This document shows positions 6,934 through 13,111 of a DNA stretch of 14,693 nt, piece after piece. How positions within the stretch are numbered: the first letter of the stretch is position 1; the number at the start of each line of letters is the position of its first letter. Origin of the DNA: Treponema sp. (lineage in GTDB: Bacteria; Spirochaetota; Spirochaetia; Treponematales; Breznakiellaceae); the NCBI GenBank assembly GCA_031266255.1, contig JAISBK010000154.1:1-14693 (forward strand), written 5' to 3'. The position numbers and the translations under genes are program-made. The notes beneath the pieces are model-generated. The model did not search any database and had not been told where the DNA came from. It saw nothing but the letters and a program-made list of their open reading frames with translations.

Positions 6934-9900
6934 ATGCCGTCATTACAAGCACTTGAAGCATTTAAAAGGTCACTCAGTAACGTTGGTAAGGAAGATATCC
7001 GTATGGCTGAACTAAACAGGCCCATGGAAGACTTGCCCCTGCCGGATGCCGAAACTTCGGTACCTGGTCTAGGTCTTGAAAACAGTGATGATAGCGGTGT
7101 TGTCTCTGAACGAGTCGAAGCTAGAGAGTTGCCGCCCGATGGAGACTCAGCAGAGCCCCTGGTTTCCGAGGAACCTGCCTGGGATGATGATTTTGATTTT
7201 GGTGATTTATTGGGACCTGATTTATCCTTGTCCGAAACGATACCCGAAGCTCTTGAACCGGAGGAACCCCCCGATGAGGACATTCCTGAGTTTGAAGTTC
7301 TCCCGGAAGATGATAGTTCCGTAGATGATCTAGAGAGTTCTCCGGAAGATACTATTTCCCCCTTGGATCTTCCCCCGGAAGATATTATCTCCTTGGATGA
7401 TCTTGAGGATGCCCTTGAGGAGCCTCCCCTCCAGGTTGAAGCGGAAGATTCCCCAACAGATACTCCTCCCCCCTTGGATCTTCCCCCGGAAGATATTATC
7501 TCCTTGGATGATCTTGAAGATGTTCTTGAGGAGCCTCCCCTCCAGGTTGAAGCGGAAGATTCCCTGACAGATACTTCTTCTCCCTTGGATCTTCCCCCGG
7601 AAGATGCTATTTCCTTGGATGATCTTGAGGATTCCCTAGCAGATATTCCCCCGGTGACTCTTTCCCCAGAAGATGCTAGTTCCTTGGATAAGCTGGATGC
7701 ATTCTTGGCTGAATCTGAGTTCGAAGAAAATATTCCTGTCTCGAATCAGGGGGAGGATGCTTTAAGTTTGGGGGATGACGCCTCTTTAGAGGGATTATCC
7801 CCTGATACCTTTAATCCCTTCAAAGCGGAAACCGAAACTACTGCAGGGAAACCGGTTGGTTCCCCTGGTTTTTCTTTAGAGAACTTAGATGAGGATTTAG
7901 CTGCGATTAAACCGTCAGCGGATATTGAAGAAATCCTCGTGACGGACGATGAATTGGCCCAGATTAGCAAGACCCTGGACTCCTATCCCTTAAATCTGCG
8001 GATTGCCTGCGAAGAGGCAATTGCGGAACAGGCGGTAGAGCCGGCCTTGATGTCCAAATTGATAAAATCCTTGGTCAAAGGTGCATCAGTCAAAGAAATG
8101 GTCCCCTTGGTGGGGAAAATCCTTGGGCGGATTATCATCATACCCAAGACATTTGAGAAAAAGACCGAAGAAGCCCAAGAAGCGGAATATGCCAATTTTG
8201 GGTATCTTTTTGTCCATAAATTCCTCCCGGTATTCCGGCTTTTCCTGATAATTGCTTTGGTGGCGGCTTCTCTGGGTTATTTAGTATACCGATTCATATA
8301 TACCCCAATCCGTGCGGATATCCTGTACAAGAAAGGATATGAGGATCTCCGTACCGGAGACTATACCCAAGCCAACGAACGGTTTAGTGCAGCCTTGCGT
8401 ATTCACCCCTTGAAACGGTGGTTTTATCGGTACGCCGAAGGGTTTAGAGACGACCGCCAATATATCTATGCGGAAGAAAAGTACGACGAACTCCTGCGGT
8501 ATTATCCTCGAGATAAGAAAGGGGTCTTGGATTATGCCTACATGGAAACCAATTATCTCAATAATTACGCTAAGGCGGATAGTCTCCTGCGAAGAAATAT
8601 CCTGGATTACGCGGACTATGATAAGGAGGGCCTCCTTGCCGTTGGGGATAATGCCCTAGCCTGGGGGGATATCGAAGCTCAACGGTATGAAGATGCCCGG
8701 GAGGTCTATGCTCGGTATCTTGAACGGTATGGATGGGTTGACCCGGTGGTGGAGCGGATGTTGAAGTATTTTATCCGTACCGATAATTTGAAGGAAGTGC
8801 TTTCCCTGCAAGCCTACTTCATGGATAATCCCAGAAGAAAAATTACCCCTGCTTCTTTGGCGGAACTAGGGGGATATCTGTTGGATAAAAAGCTCGAGGA
8901 AGTCAGGGGGGTTCCCAATGAGTACATCAGTCATATCGACGGTATTCGGGATATCCTGGTTAAAGCCGCCCAAATGGATCCTTCCCTGCCGGAATCCCAT
9001 TATCATCTTGCCCGGTATTATAACTATTTCGACAATGGGATTGATGAACGGATAACCTTGGAACGGGCCATTCAAGCCTTTGATACAACCCAAGAAGCCT
9101 TGATTCGGCGTCTCAATATGCGGATTGATACTGAGCGGAGATATGCTCAATTATTAATTAATCAGAAGGAATTCTTCACTGCAGAAGAACATCTGGTTAA
9201 AGGGATTGGCTTATACGAAGATGGGCTGAACCGGCAGATCCTATCCCCGGCACCTCAATTTGGCCAGCTCTATGCGGATATGGGAGACCTTGCTTATTTT
9301 ACCCAAGAGGGGAACATGGAAACGGCACTTGAGTATTATAGACAGTCTGAAAAGAACGGCTGGGCTCCTCCGGAGATGCAGTACCGCATGGGATCTGCCT
9401 ATTATCACCAACGCCAATGGTCCTCTGCACTGGAGCGGTTTTTTGTCGCCTCTTCGGAGATATCTCTAAACCGCCGGCTTCTCAATGCCTTGGGAAATGC
9501 TGCCTATATGCGGGGAGATTATTTTACAGCTCAGGGCTATTACAGCCGCTTGCTGGATGTCTTATATGCGGATCGGATTCGATTCCCTATATTGGTTCCC
9601 AATGAGCGGACGGATCACTTGGAACTGGCGGAACGGCTCATGGTGGTGAGAAATAATTTAGGGGTAACCCTGGAGGCCCTGACCGAACGAACCGGGGATA
9701 ATCGGTACCGTTCTCAAGCCCTGGGGTTGTACACCGAATCTGCCCGGGCCTGGGATGCCCTTACCCGCAACCCTGAAACCATGGTTCGTTCCGGTGCCGG
9801 GGAACTTTCCTCTCCAGGGTTTAATTTGGCATTTCTCAATTCCCGTAATAGCCTTTATCCTGAACCTGGTTATGAAGCCCAGATATACATTCAGATTGAT

Positions 9901-9975
9901 AAGGATGTATTGGAGCCTTCTCCTTGGGAATCCTTGGCCCCTCAAAACTTCCGCTTATCGGATGATCTCTTTTGA
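6934..9975 (+). CDS. flcA: TPR-rich membrane protein, probable periplasmic flagellar collar protein FlcA
   Basis: A 1013-residue protein. Residues 1-340 are very acidic and low in complexity (Asp, Glu, Pro, Ser, Leu), with tandem repeats at about 143-235. Residues 340-425 form a conserved-looking helical part. One membrane segment at about 434-458 (FRLFLIIALVAASLGYLVYRF) is followed by some 550 residues of tetratricopeptide-like repeats, for example GYEDLRTGDYTQANERFSAALRIHP. This order of cytoplasmic acidic region, one TM and large periplasmic TPR region matches the spirochaetal collar protein that anchors the stator around periplasmic flagellar motors (Borrelia BB0326 type). I chose the ATG at 6934 because MPSLQALEAFK resembles the N-terminus I recall from treponemal homologues; an in-frame TTG at 6913 is the alternative. 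Neither has a clear ribosome binding site. The family call rests on architecture and remembered motifs. Confidence 0.68.
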   Translation: MPSLQALEAFKRSLSNVGKEDIRMAELNRPMEDLPLPDAETSVPGLGLENSDDSGVVSERVEARELPPDGDSAEPLVSEEPAWDDDFDFGDLLGPDLSLSETIPEALEPEEPPDEDIPEFEVLPEDDSSVDDLESSPEDTISPLDLPPEDIISLDDLEDALEEPPLQVEAEDSPTDTPPPLDLPPEDIISLDDLEDVLEEPPLQVEAEDSLTDTSSPLDLPPEDAISLDDLEDSLADIPPVTLSPEDASSLDKLDAFLAESEFEENIPVSNQGEDALSLGDDASLEGLSPDTFNPFKAETETTAGKPVGSPGFSLENLDEDLAAIKPSADIEEILVTDDELAQISKTLDSYPLNLRIACEEAIAEQAVEPALMSKLIKSLVKGASVKEMVPLVGKILGRIIIIPKTFEKKTEEAQEAEYANFGYLFVHKFLPVFRLFLIIALVAASLGYLVYRFIYTPIRADILYKKGYEDLRTGDYTQANERFSAALRIHPLKRWFYRYAEGFRDDRQYIYAEEKYDELLRYYPRDKKGVLDYAYMETNYLNNYAKADSLLRRNILDYADYDKEGLLAVGDNALAWGDIEAQRYEDAREVYARYLERYGWVDPVVERMLKYFIRTDNLKEVLSLQAYFMDNPRRKITPASLAELGGYLLDKKLEEVRGVPNEYISHIDGIRDILVKAAQMDPSLPESHYHLARYYNYFDNGIDERITLERAIQAFDTTQEALIRRLNMRIDTERRYAQLLINQKEFFTAEEHLVKGIGLYEDGLNRQILSPAPQFGQLYADMGDLAYFTQEGNMETALEYYRQSEKNGWAPPEMQYRMGSAYYHQRQWSSALERFFVASSEISLNRRLLNALGNAAYMRGDYFTAQGYYSRLLDVLYADRIRFPILVPNERTDHLELAERLMVVRNNLGVTLEALTERTGDNRYRSQALGLYTESARAWDALTRNPETMVRSGAGELSSPGFNLAFLNSRNSLYPEPGYEAQIYIQIDKDVLEPSPWESLAPQNFRLSDDLF
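7360..7640 (+). repeat. 111-bp in-frame tandem repeats in the acidic region
   Basis: Three copies start at 7360, 7471 and 7582, exactly 111 bases (37 codons) apart. Each begins CCCTTGGATCTTCCCCCGG and encodes PLDLPPED-(I/A)-ISLDDLED. Copies one and two are nearly identical through the LEEPPLQVEAEDS segment. Copy three diverges after LDDLED. A degenerate further half-unit (LSPEDASSLDKLDAFLAE) follows, and a degenerate SSPEDTIS precedes. The near identity at DNA level points to recent duplication. Confidence 0.9.
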
Positions 9976-10008
9976 TAAATTTTTTTAAGCTTCCGCTGTT
10001 CGTTCATT

Positions 10009-10062
10009 CGACTAAGGCTGTAGGCCCTGGGGAAACGAGCCTGAGCTTTGGGGGCTTAGTCG
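10009..10062. repeat. Inverted repeat in the convergent flcA-rnz gap
   Basis: CGACTAAG (10009-10016) pairs with CTTAGTCG (10055-10062), enclosing 38 bases that contain a smaller AGGC/GCCT pair. The right arm covers the rnz stop codon. Neither strand has a T run after the repeat, so it is not a standard intrinsic terminator, although its position between two converging genes suggests transcript 3' end formation or stability. Confidence 0.45.
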
Positions 10063-10982
10063 CTATATTCAATTGGAAATACCAAGCGATCTCGGCAGAG
10101 CAGGGTATGGGGGAAAATGGCTTGGGCTTCTTTGAGGAGTTGCTTCAGGTCATATTCGGTGTAGCGGGGGCTATAGTGGATCAGGGCGAGCGTTTTCACC
10201 TGGGCAGCCGCGGCAATCCGGGCAGCTTGTTCAGCGGTCATGTGCTTTTTTTCCCGAGCGCTTTCCTCAAGGCCGGCTTCGAACATGCCCTCACATACAA
10301 AGAGATCTGAGCCTGCAACTTCCTGGGCTATTTCAGAGAAGGGCAGGGTATCGGTTACAAAAGAAAACTTTCTTCCTGACCGGATCGGCCCCAACACCTC
10401 TTCAGGGTGGACTTCAGTGCCGTCAGCAGCCTGTACGGTTTTTCCAGATTGAAGCTCAGACCAGCGAGGCCCCCGGGGTACACCCCTGGCCAAGGCTTGA
10501 TCCGGGTGGAATTCCCCAGGACGCGGGTTTTCTTCCAGGGTATACCCAAAGCAAGGCTTGGTATGTCGCAAAGGAAAGGCTCGGACATGAAAATCCGTTC
10601 CCGTATAGACAATACCAGGCTCGGTTATTTCCTGAATCCGGATCTCATAGTTGATATACATATCCAACACGCGACGACTGGTTTCAATGTATTCGGTGAT
10701 TCGGGGAGGACCAATGATATAGAGGGGGTCTTCCCGGTCTACCTGAGAGGAGAGCATGAGGATACCAGGAATGCCGGTAACATGGTCTGCATGGGTATGG
10801 CTTATAAAAACGACGGATATTTTTTTCCACCTGAGGTTGAGTCTGCGGAGGGAGACCTGGGTTCCTTCTCCTCCATCAAACAAAAATAGATCCCCTTCAC
10901 GTCGCAGCAGCACTGAGGTAAGATGCCGGTTGGGCAGGGGCATCATACCGCCACTGCCGAGAATAAACGCTTCAAGATTCAT
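10056..10982 (-). CDS. rnz: Ribonuclease Z (tRNA 3' processing endonuclease)
   Basis: A 308-residue metallo-beta-lactamase-fold nuclease that removes 3' trailers from tRNA precursors. The zinc motif is His62-x-His64-x-Asp66-His67 (SHTHADH). FDGGEGTQ (35-42), GYTLEE, the FVTDT aspartate, HMTAEQAARIA and LIHYSPRY follow in the order expected for the short bacterial form of tRNase Z, and the length is right. An in-frame TTG at 10991 exists, but it lies inside the best -10 box, so I use the ATG at 10982. No ribosome binding site precedes it, which fits a near-leaderless transcript. It converges on flcA with an 80-base gap. Confidence 0.92.
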   Translation of the reverse strand: MNLEAFILGSGGMMPLPNRHLTSVLLRREGDLFLFDGGEGTQVSLRRLNLRWKKISVVFISHTHADHVTGIPGILMLSSQVDREDPLYIIGPPRITEYIETSRRVLDMYINYEIRIQEITEPGIVYTGTDFHVRAFPLRHTKPCFGYTLEENPRPGEFHPDQALARGVPRGPRWSELQSGKTVQAADGTEVHPEEVLGPIRSGRKFSFVTDTLPFSEIAQEVAGSDLFVCEGMFEAGLEESAREKKHMTAEQAARIAAAAQVKTLALIHYSPRYTEYDLKQLLKEAQAIFPHTLLCRDRLVFPIEYSD

Positions 10983-10990
10983 CGAGATCA

Positions 10991-11020
10991 AGTATACCGG
11001 TTGAAGGCGAACTCATGCAA
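10991..11020 (-). promoter_or_regulatory. Probable rnz promoter
   Basis: On the minus strand TTGCAT (11020-11015, 4 of 6), an 18-base spacer and TATACT (10996-10991, 5 of 6). The expected transcription start near 10984 lies only two or three bases before the ATG at 10982, which would explain the missing ribosome binding site. Confidence 0.45.
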
Positions 11021-11044
11021 TGGAGGTTTTCCAAGAACGTTTTT

Positions 11045-11072
11045 ACCCAAGCTATGGGCTTGTGGTTTTTTT
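11045..11072 (+). terminator. Orphan plus-strand terminator between rnz and the lipoprotein gene
   Basis: ACCCAAGC (11045-11052), a five-base loop, and GCTTG-t-GGT (11058-11066) form a stem with one bulged T, followed by seven T residues. It has the form of an intrinsic terminator on the plus strand, but the gene to its left is on the minus strand, so it must act on a short leader or antisense transcript or on read-through from flcA. Confidence 0.5.
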
Positions 11073-11089
11073 CGTACTGAGATTATACT
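11060..11089 (+). promoter_or_regulatory. Possible promoter of the BspA-like lipoprotein gene
   Basis: TTGTGG (11060-11065), an 18-base spacer and TATACT (11084-11089, 5 of 6). The -35 match is weak and overlaps the terminator stem. If used, the leader is about 60 bases. The rest of the gap from 11090 to 11141 shows no clear element. Confidence 0.3.
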
Positions 11090-11155
11090 CATATAAAGGT
11101 TTTTTCACACTGAAACTACCGCTCAATCCGTTATTAAAACTGGAGATTCGATAGA

Positions 11156-12046
11156 ATGAAAAAGATACTATCCTTCGCTATAGTGTTGTTCCTTGCGTTT
11201 TTGTTTGCAGGCTGCCCTGACTTCGGCATGTATTCCATTTATTATGACGGCAACCAACAAGATGAGGGATATACCCCGGATGATCCGAATACGTATTACT
11301 CAGGAGATAGAGCGGTTGTGCTTGGTCCCGGTACCCTTAAAAAACAGGGCTACACGTTTCAAGGCTGGCGGATAAGCGGGAGGACCTCGATCTATCAAGA
11401 AAATGACTGGATTACCATTGAGGAGCATGATATCATCTTCTATGCTCAGTGGATTCAGCAAGATAATTATTCTTCCTTTCTTTATACCACCGAGGAGGAT
11501 GGATTGACCATTATCGGTGCACTCAATGTCGCACCCTGGGGGGATATGCTGGAAATTCCGTCAGGAATAGAGGGAAAACCGGTTATCCGAATCGGAGATG
11601 ATGCCTTTAGGAGCTTGTATATAAAGGACCTGCGTCTTCCTCAAGGGCTCATCTCCATTGGAAACAACGCCTTTTCACAGAACTGGCTTTCCCAGATAAT
11701 GATACCCAATACCGTTACCCGCATTGGTTCCATTGCTTTCCAAAATAACGACTTGCAAAGCATCACCCTGAGCAGCGCGCTTACCAGCATCGGCGACTAT
11801 GCCTTTGACGGCAACTATATAACTGAACTGGACCTTCCTCCCAAGCTCACCACTATAGGTCCAGGAGCTTTCAACAATAACCCCATTACCCGGATTATCA
11901 TAGGCAGCAATGTTACCATTACCAACGACCGTTCCCTTGGCCGCTATGGCGCTTCTTTCCTCCGCTATTATCACAACAAAGGAGAAAAGGCTGGTGCCTA
12001 TGTATATTTTGAAAAAGATGATTCGTGGAAAGAAGTGCTCGACTAA
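11156..12046 (+). CDS. Lipoprotein with InlB-type repeat and BspA-like leucine-rich repeats
   Basis: A 296-residue protein with a lipoprotein signal: MKKILSFAIVLFLAFLFAGC, with Cys20 as the lipidated residue. Residues about 27-98 resemble one InlB B-repeat (Listeria-Bacteroides type): YYDGN at the start, GYTFQGW in the middle and IIFYAQW at the end. Residues about 120-265 hold BspA-type leucine-rich repeats (LRR_5) with the recurring pattern I(G/S)xxAFxxN-x-L-x-x-I-x-(I/L)P, about four to five units, for example TRIGSIAFQNNDLQSITL. Proteins of this kind are surface-exposed and often bind host or microbial partners; both parts are common in treponemes. GGAG at 11142-11145 lies ten bases before the ATG. 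It is monocistronic as far as seen, and its 3' end converges with the small minus-strand gene. Confidence 0.85.
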   Translation: MKKILSFAIVLFLAFLFAGCPDFGMYSIYYDGNQQDEGYTPDDPNTYYSGDRAVVLGPGTLKKQGYTFQGWRISGRTSIYQENDWITIEEHDIIFYAQWIQQDNYSSFLYTTEEDGLTIIGALNVAPWGDMLEIPSGIEGKPVIRIGDDAFRSLYIKDLRLPQGLISIGNNAFSQNWLSQIMIPNTVTRIGSIAFQNNDLQSITLSSALTSIGDYAFDGNYITELDLPPKLTTIGPGAFNNNPITRIIIGSNVTITNDRSLGRYGASFLRYYHNKGEKAGAYVYFEKDDSWKEVLD

Positions 12047-12109
12047 TACATCATGCAGGGCTCCCAGGGCACGGGGCTTGAATCATCGAAAATAGAGAGA
12101 CTTGGTCTT

Positions 12110-12292
12110 TCACGGAACATACCCCTCATGTTTAACGGTAGTAATACCCTTGAGGGGAGGTACGACTTTTTGGGCATGTTCAAGCCCTATCATCAAGCCT
12201 TGTACCTTTTGCTTATTTTCATCGGATAACTGAAGAAATTTAACTCGTAACTGATCAACCAACGATTGATCCCGTTTCTTATTAGCCATCAT
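12110..12292 (-). CDS. Small protein resembling the C-terminal tail of the nearby XRE regulator
   Basis: A 60-residue charged protein without a signal peptide or membrane segment. Its middle (VKFLQLSDENKQKVQGLMIGLEHAQ) resembles in pattern the end of the XRE regulator at 12622-12969 (TLFKELNPEFQDYVLKQIDQ and onward): Phe, Leu, Glu and the helical heptads fall in register, but the HTH part is absent. Start codons lie at 12292 and 12289; the AGGGGA at 12301-12296 fits the second better. A clear promoter with a perfect -35 box and repeated operator-like sites precedes it, which argues that this short frame is real. I infer a helical dimerisation module that could pair with an XRE regulator. No function is known to me. 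Confidence 0.6.
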   Translation of the reverse strand: MMANKKRDQSLVDQLRVKFLQLSDENKQKVQGLMIGLEHAQKVVPPLKGITTVKHEGYVP

Positions 12293-12310
12293 ATATCCCC
12301 TTTTTAGAAA

Positions 12311-12365
12311 ACTCTTTATGAGAGTATATTAATATGTTATGAGAGCATTGTCAAGATGTTCTCAT
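12311..12365 (-). promoter_or_regulatory. Promoter and operator-like repeats for the 60-aa protein gene
   Basis: On the minus strand TTGACA (12354-12349, perfect), a 17-base spacer and TAATAT (12331-12326) form a promoter. Direct repeats TTATGAGAG (plus strand, 12316-12324 and 12337-12345) are 21 bases apart, two helical turns. The first is part of a perfect palindrome ACTCT-N5-AGAGT (12311-12325) just after the -10 box, and the second lies in the spacer. ATGAGA (12339-12344) is also mirrored by TCTCAT (12360-12365) across the -35 box. This is the arrangement expected of a repressor-controlled promoter. Confidence 0.6.
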
Positions 12366-12379
12366 CGTAAATAAAGCCA

Positions 12380-12488
12380 TTTTTTTATCAGTGAGGCGGT
12401 TTCACCAGGCTTGAGCGGATGGCTTCAGCCCCAGAAACAACAAGAGCCCGTCAAAACGTGGACGAGTTTTGACGGGCTCAATTTTTTC
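12380..12488 (+). ncRNA. Candidate small RNA ending in a strong terminator
   Basis: Part of the 329-base gap 12293-12621 that has no credible gene. Between the operator region and the XRE gene lies a structured stretch: an imperfect hairpin GGCTTGAG / CTTCAGCC (about 12407-12429), then a 13-bp perfect stem ending in a T run. No plus-strand protein gene leads into this terminator. A TTGTCA at 12348-12353 could serve as the -35 box, but the -10 region after it is poor, so the 5' end given here is a guess. Between 12489 and 12600 I see nothing further. Confidence 0.3.
12444..12488 (+). terminator. Strong intrinsic terminator (13-bp perfect stem)
   Basis: GAGCCCGTCAAAA (12444-12456), a 10-base loop, and TTTTGACGGGCTC (12467-12479) pair perfectly. 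AATTTTTTC follows on the plus strand. The minus strand side (TTGTTGTTT) is also T-rich, so it could work both ways. It protects the XRE promoter from read-through or ends a small RNA. Confidence 0.75.
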
Positions 12489-12621
12489 ACCATGCATTGC
12501 GCTTACATACCAAAACCATATCCCCCAGTTCCCCAAACTTATCGTAAATTCAATTGATTTTGGTAAAAAACTACTGGCATAGTGAGTTTCTTTATGGTAT
12601 CCTTCATATACTGGAGATTGT

Positions 12622-12969
12622 ATGTCCGTTAACGAACGTATTAAAGCCATACGGCATTTCTTGAAACTGTCCCAAATAAAATTTTCCAAAGCTGTGTATA
12701 TATCCAACGGGTACTTAGCAGAAATAGAATTGGGAAACCGCCGGGTAAATCAGCGGCTTATTCAACTGATAAGCTCTGTTTTTGGGGTAAACAAAGGCTG
12801 GCTGCAAACCGGCGAAGGCCGGATGTTTAATACTGCCACAGAACATAACTTGGAACGGGTTACGACCCTTTTTAAAGAACTGAATCCCGAGTTTCAGGAC
12901 TATGTGCTCAAACAAATCGATCAACTCCTGGAACTGCAAAACCACGGTACGGGTAAAGATGAACCATAA
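12622..12969 (+). CDS. XRE-family helix-turn-helix transcriptional regulator
   Basis: A 115-residue DNA-binding protein. Residues about 3-60 form a Cro/CI-type HTH: NERIKAIRHFLKLSQIKFSK for helices 1-2, YISNGYLAEIELGNRRVN for the recognition helix and turn. VFGVNKGWLQTGEGRMF (about 53-69) is the segment that follows the HTH in many phage-type repressors. Residues about 75-107 (LERVTTLFKELN onward) form a helical tail, probably for dimerisation, that resembles the 60-aa protein encoded nearby on the other strand. TGGAG at 12612-12616 lies five bases before the ATG. A TATACT at 12607-12612 could be a -10 box but would leave almost no leader. It is followed after 142 AT-rich bases by the RtcR-like gene, whose promoter has an operator-like palindrome. 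Control of that gene is inferred. Confidence 0.85.
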   Translation: MSVNERIKAIRHFLKLSQIKFSKAVYISNGYLAEIELGNRRVNQRLIQLISSVFGVNKGWLQTGEGRMFNTATEHNLERVTTLFKELNPEFQDYVLKQIDQLLELQNHGTGKDEP

Positions 12970-13079
12970 TGCCTCCGGTACTCAATGATGCTACAGTACA
13001 ATACTATACGAATATATAATAAATATATCTAATAATATAGTAATTTTATACAAAAATGTCAAGATAGATGCTATTAAAA

Positions 13080-13098
13080 ATTATAGTAATGCTATAAT
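13080..13098 (+). promoter_or_regulatory. Operator-like palindrome over the -10 box of the RtcR-like gene
   Basis: ATTATAG (13080-13086) and CTATAAT (13092-13098) form a perfect 7-bp inverted repeat with a 5-base spacer. Its right arm contains a consensus TATAAT (13093-13098) preceded by TGC, an extended -10 element, and no -35 box is visible. ATAGTAAT occurs twice (13037-13044 and 13083-13090), and TACAATA (12997-13003) mirrors TATTGTA further right. Binding here would block transcription. No sigma-54 (GG-N10-GC) promoter was seen in 12970-13111. Confidence 0.55.
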
Positions 13099-13111
13099 AT
13101 TGTATAGAGAG

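Noticed and set aside
10407..10889. 160-codon plus-strand frame antisense to rnz
   Set aside because: It is a shadow of the strongly coding rnz frame on the other strand; its residues show no family motif.
12402..12707. 101-codon minus-strand frame across the sRNA candidate and the XRE start
   Set aside because: It overlaps the start of the well-supported XRE gene, runs through the 13-bp terminator stem, has no ribosome binding site and shows no recognisable domain.
13037..13111. Sigma-54 promoter before the RtcR-like gene
   Set aside because: No GG-N10-GC element could be found; the only clear element is an extended -10 TATAAT.
12970..13111. CRISPR or other repeat array in the AT-rich gap
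   Set aside because: The repeats are short, low in complexity and irregularly spaced; they look like operator half-sites, with no spacer pattern and no cas genes.
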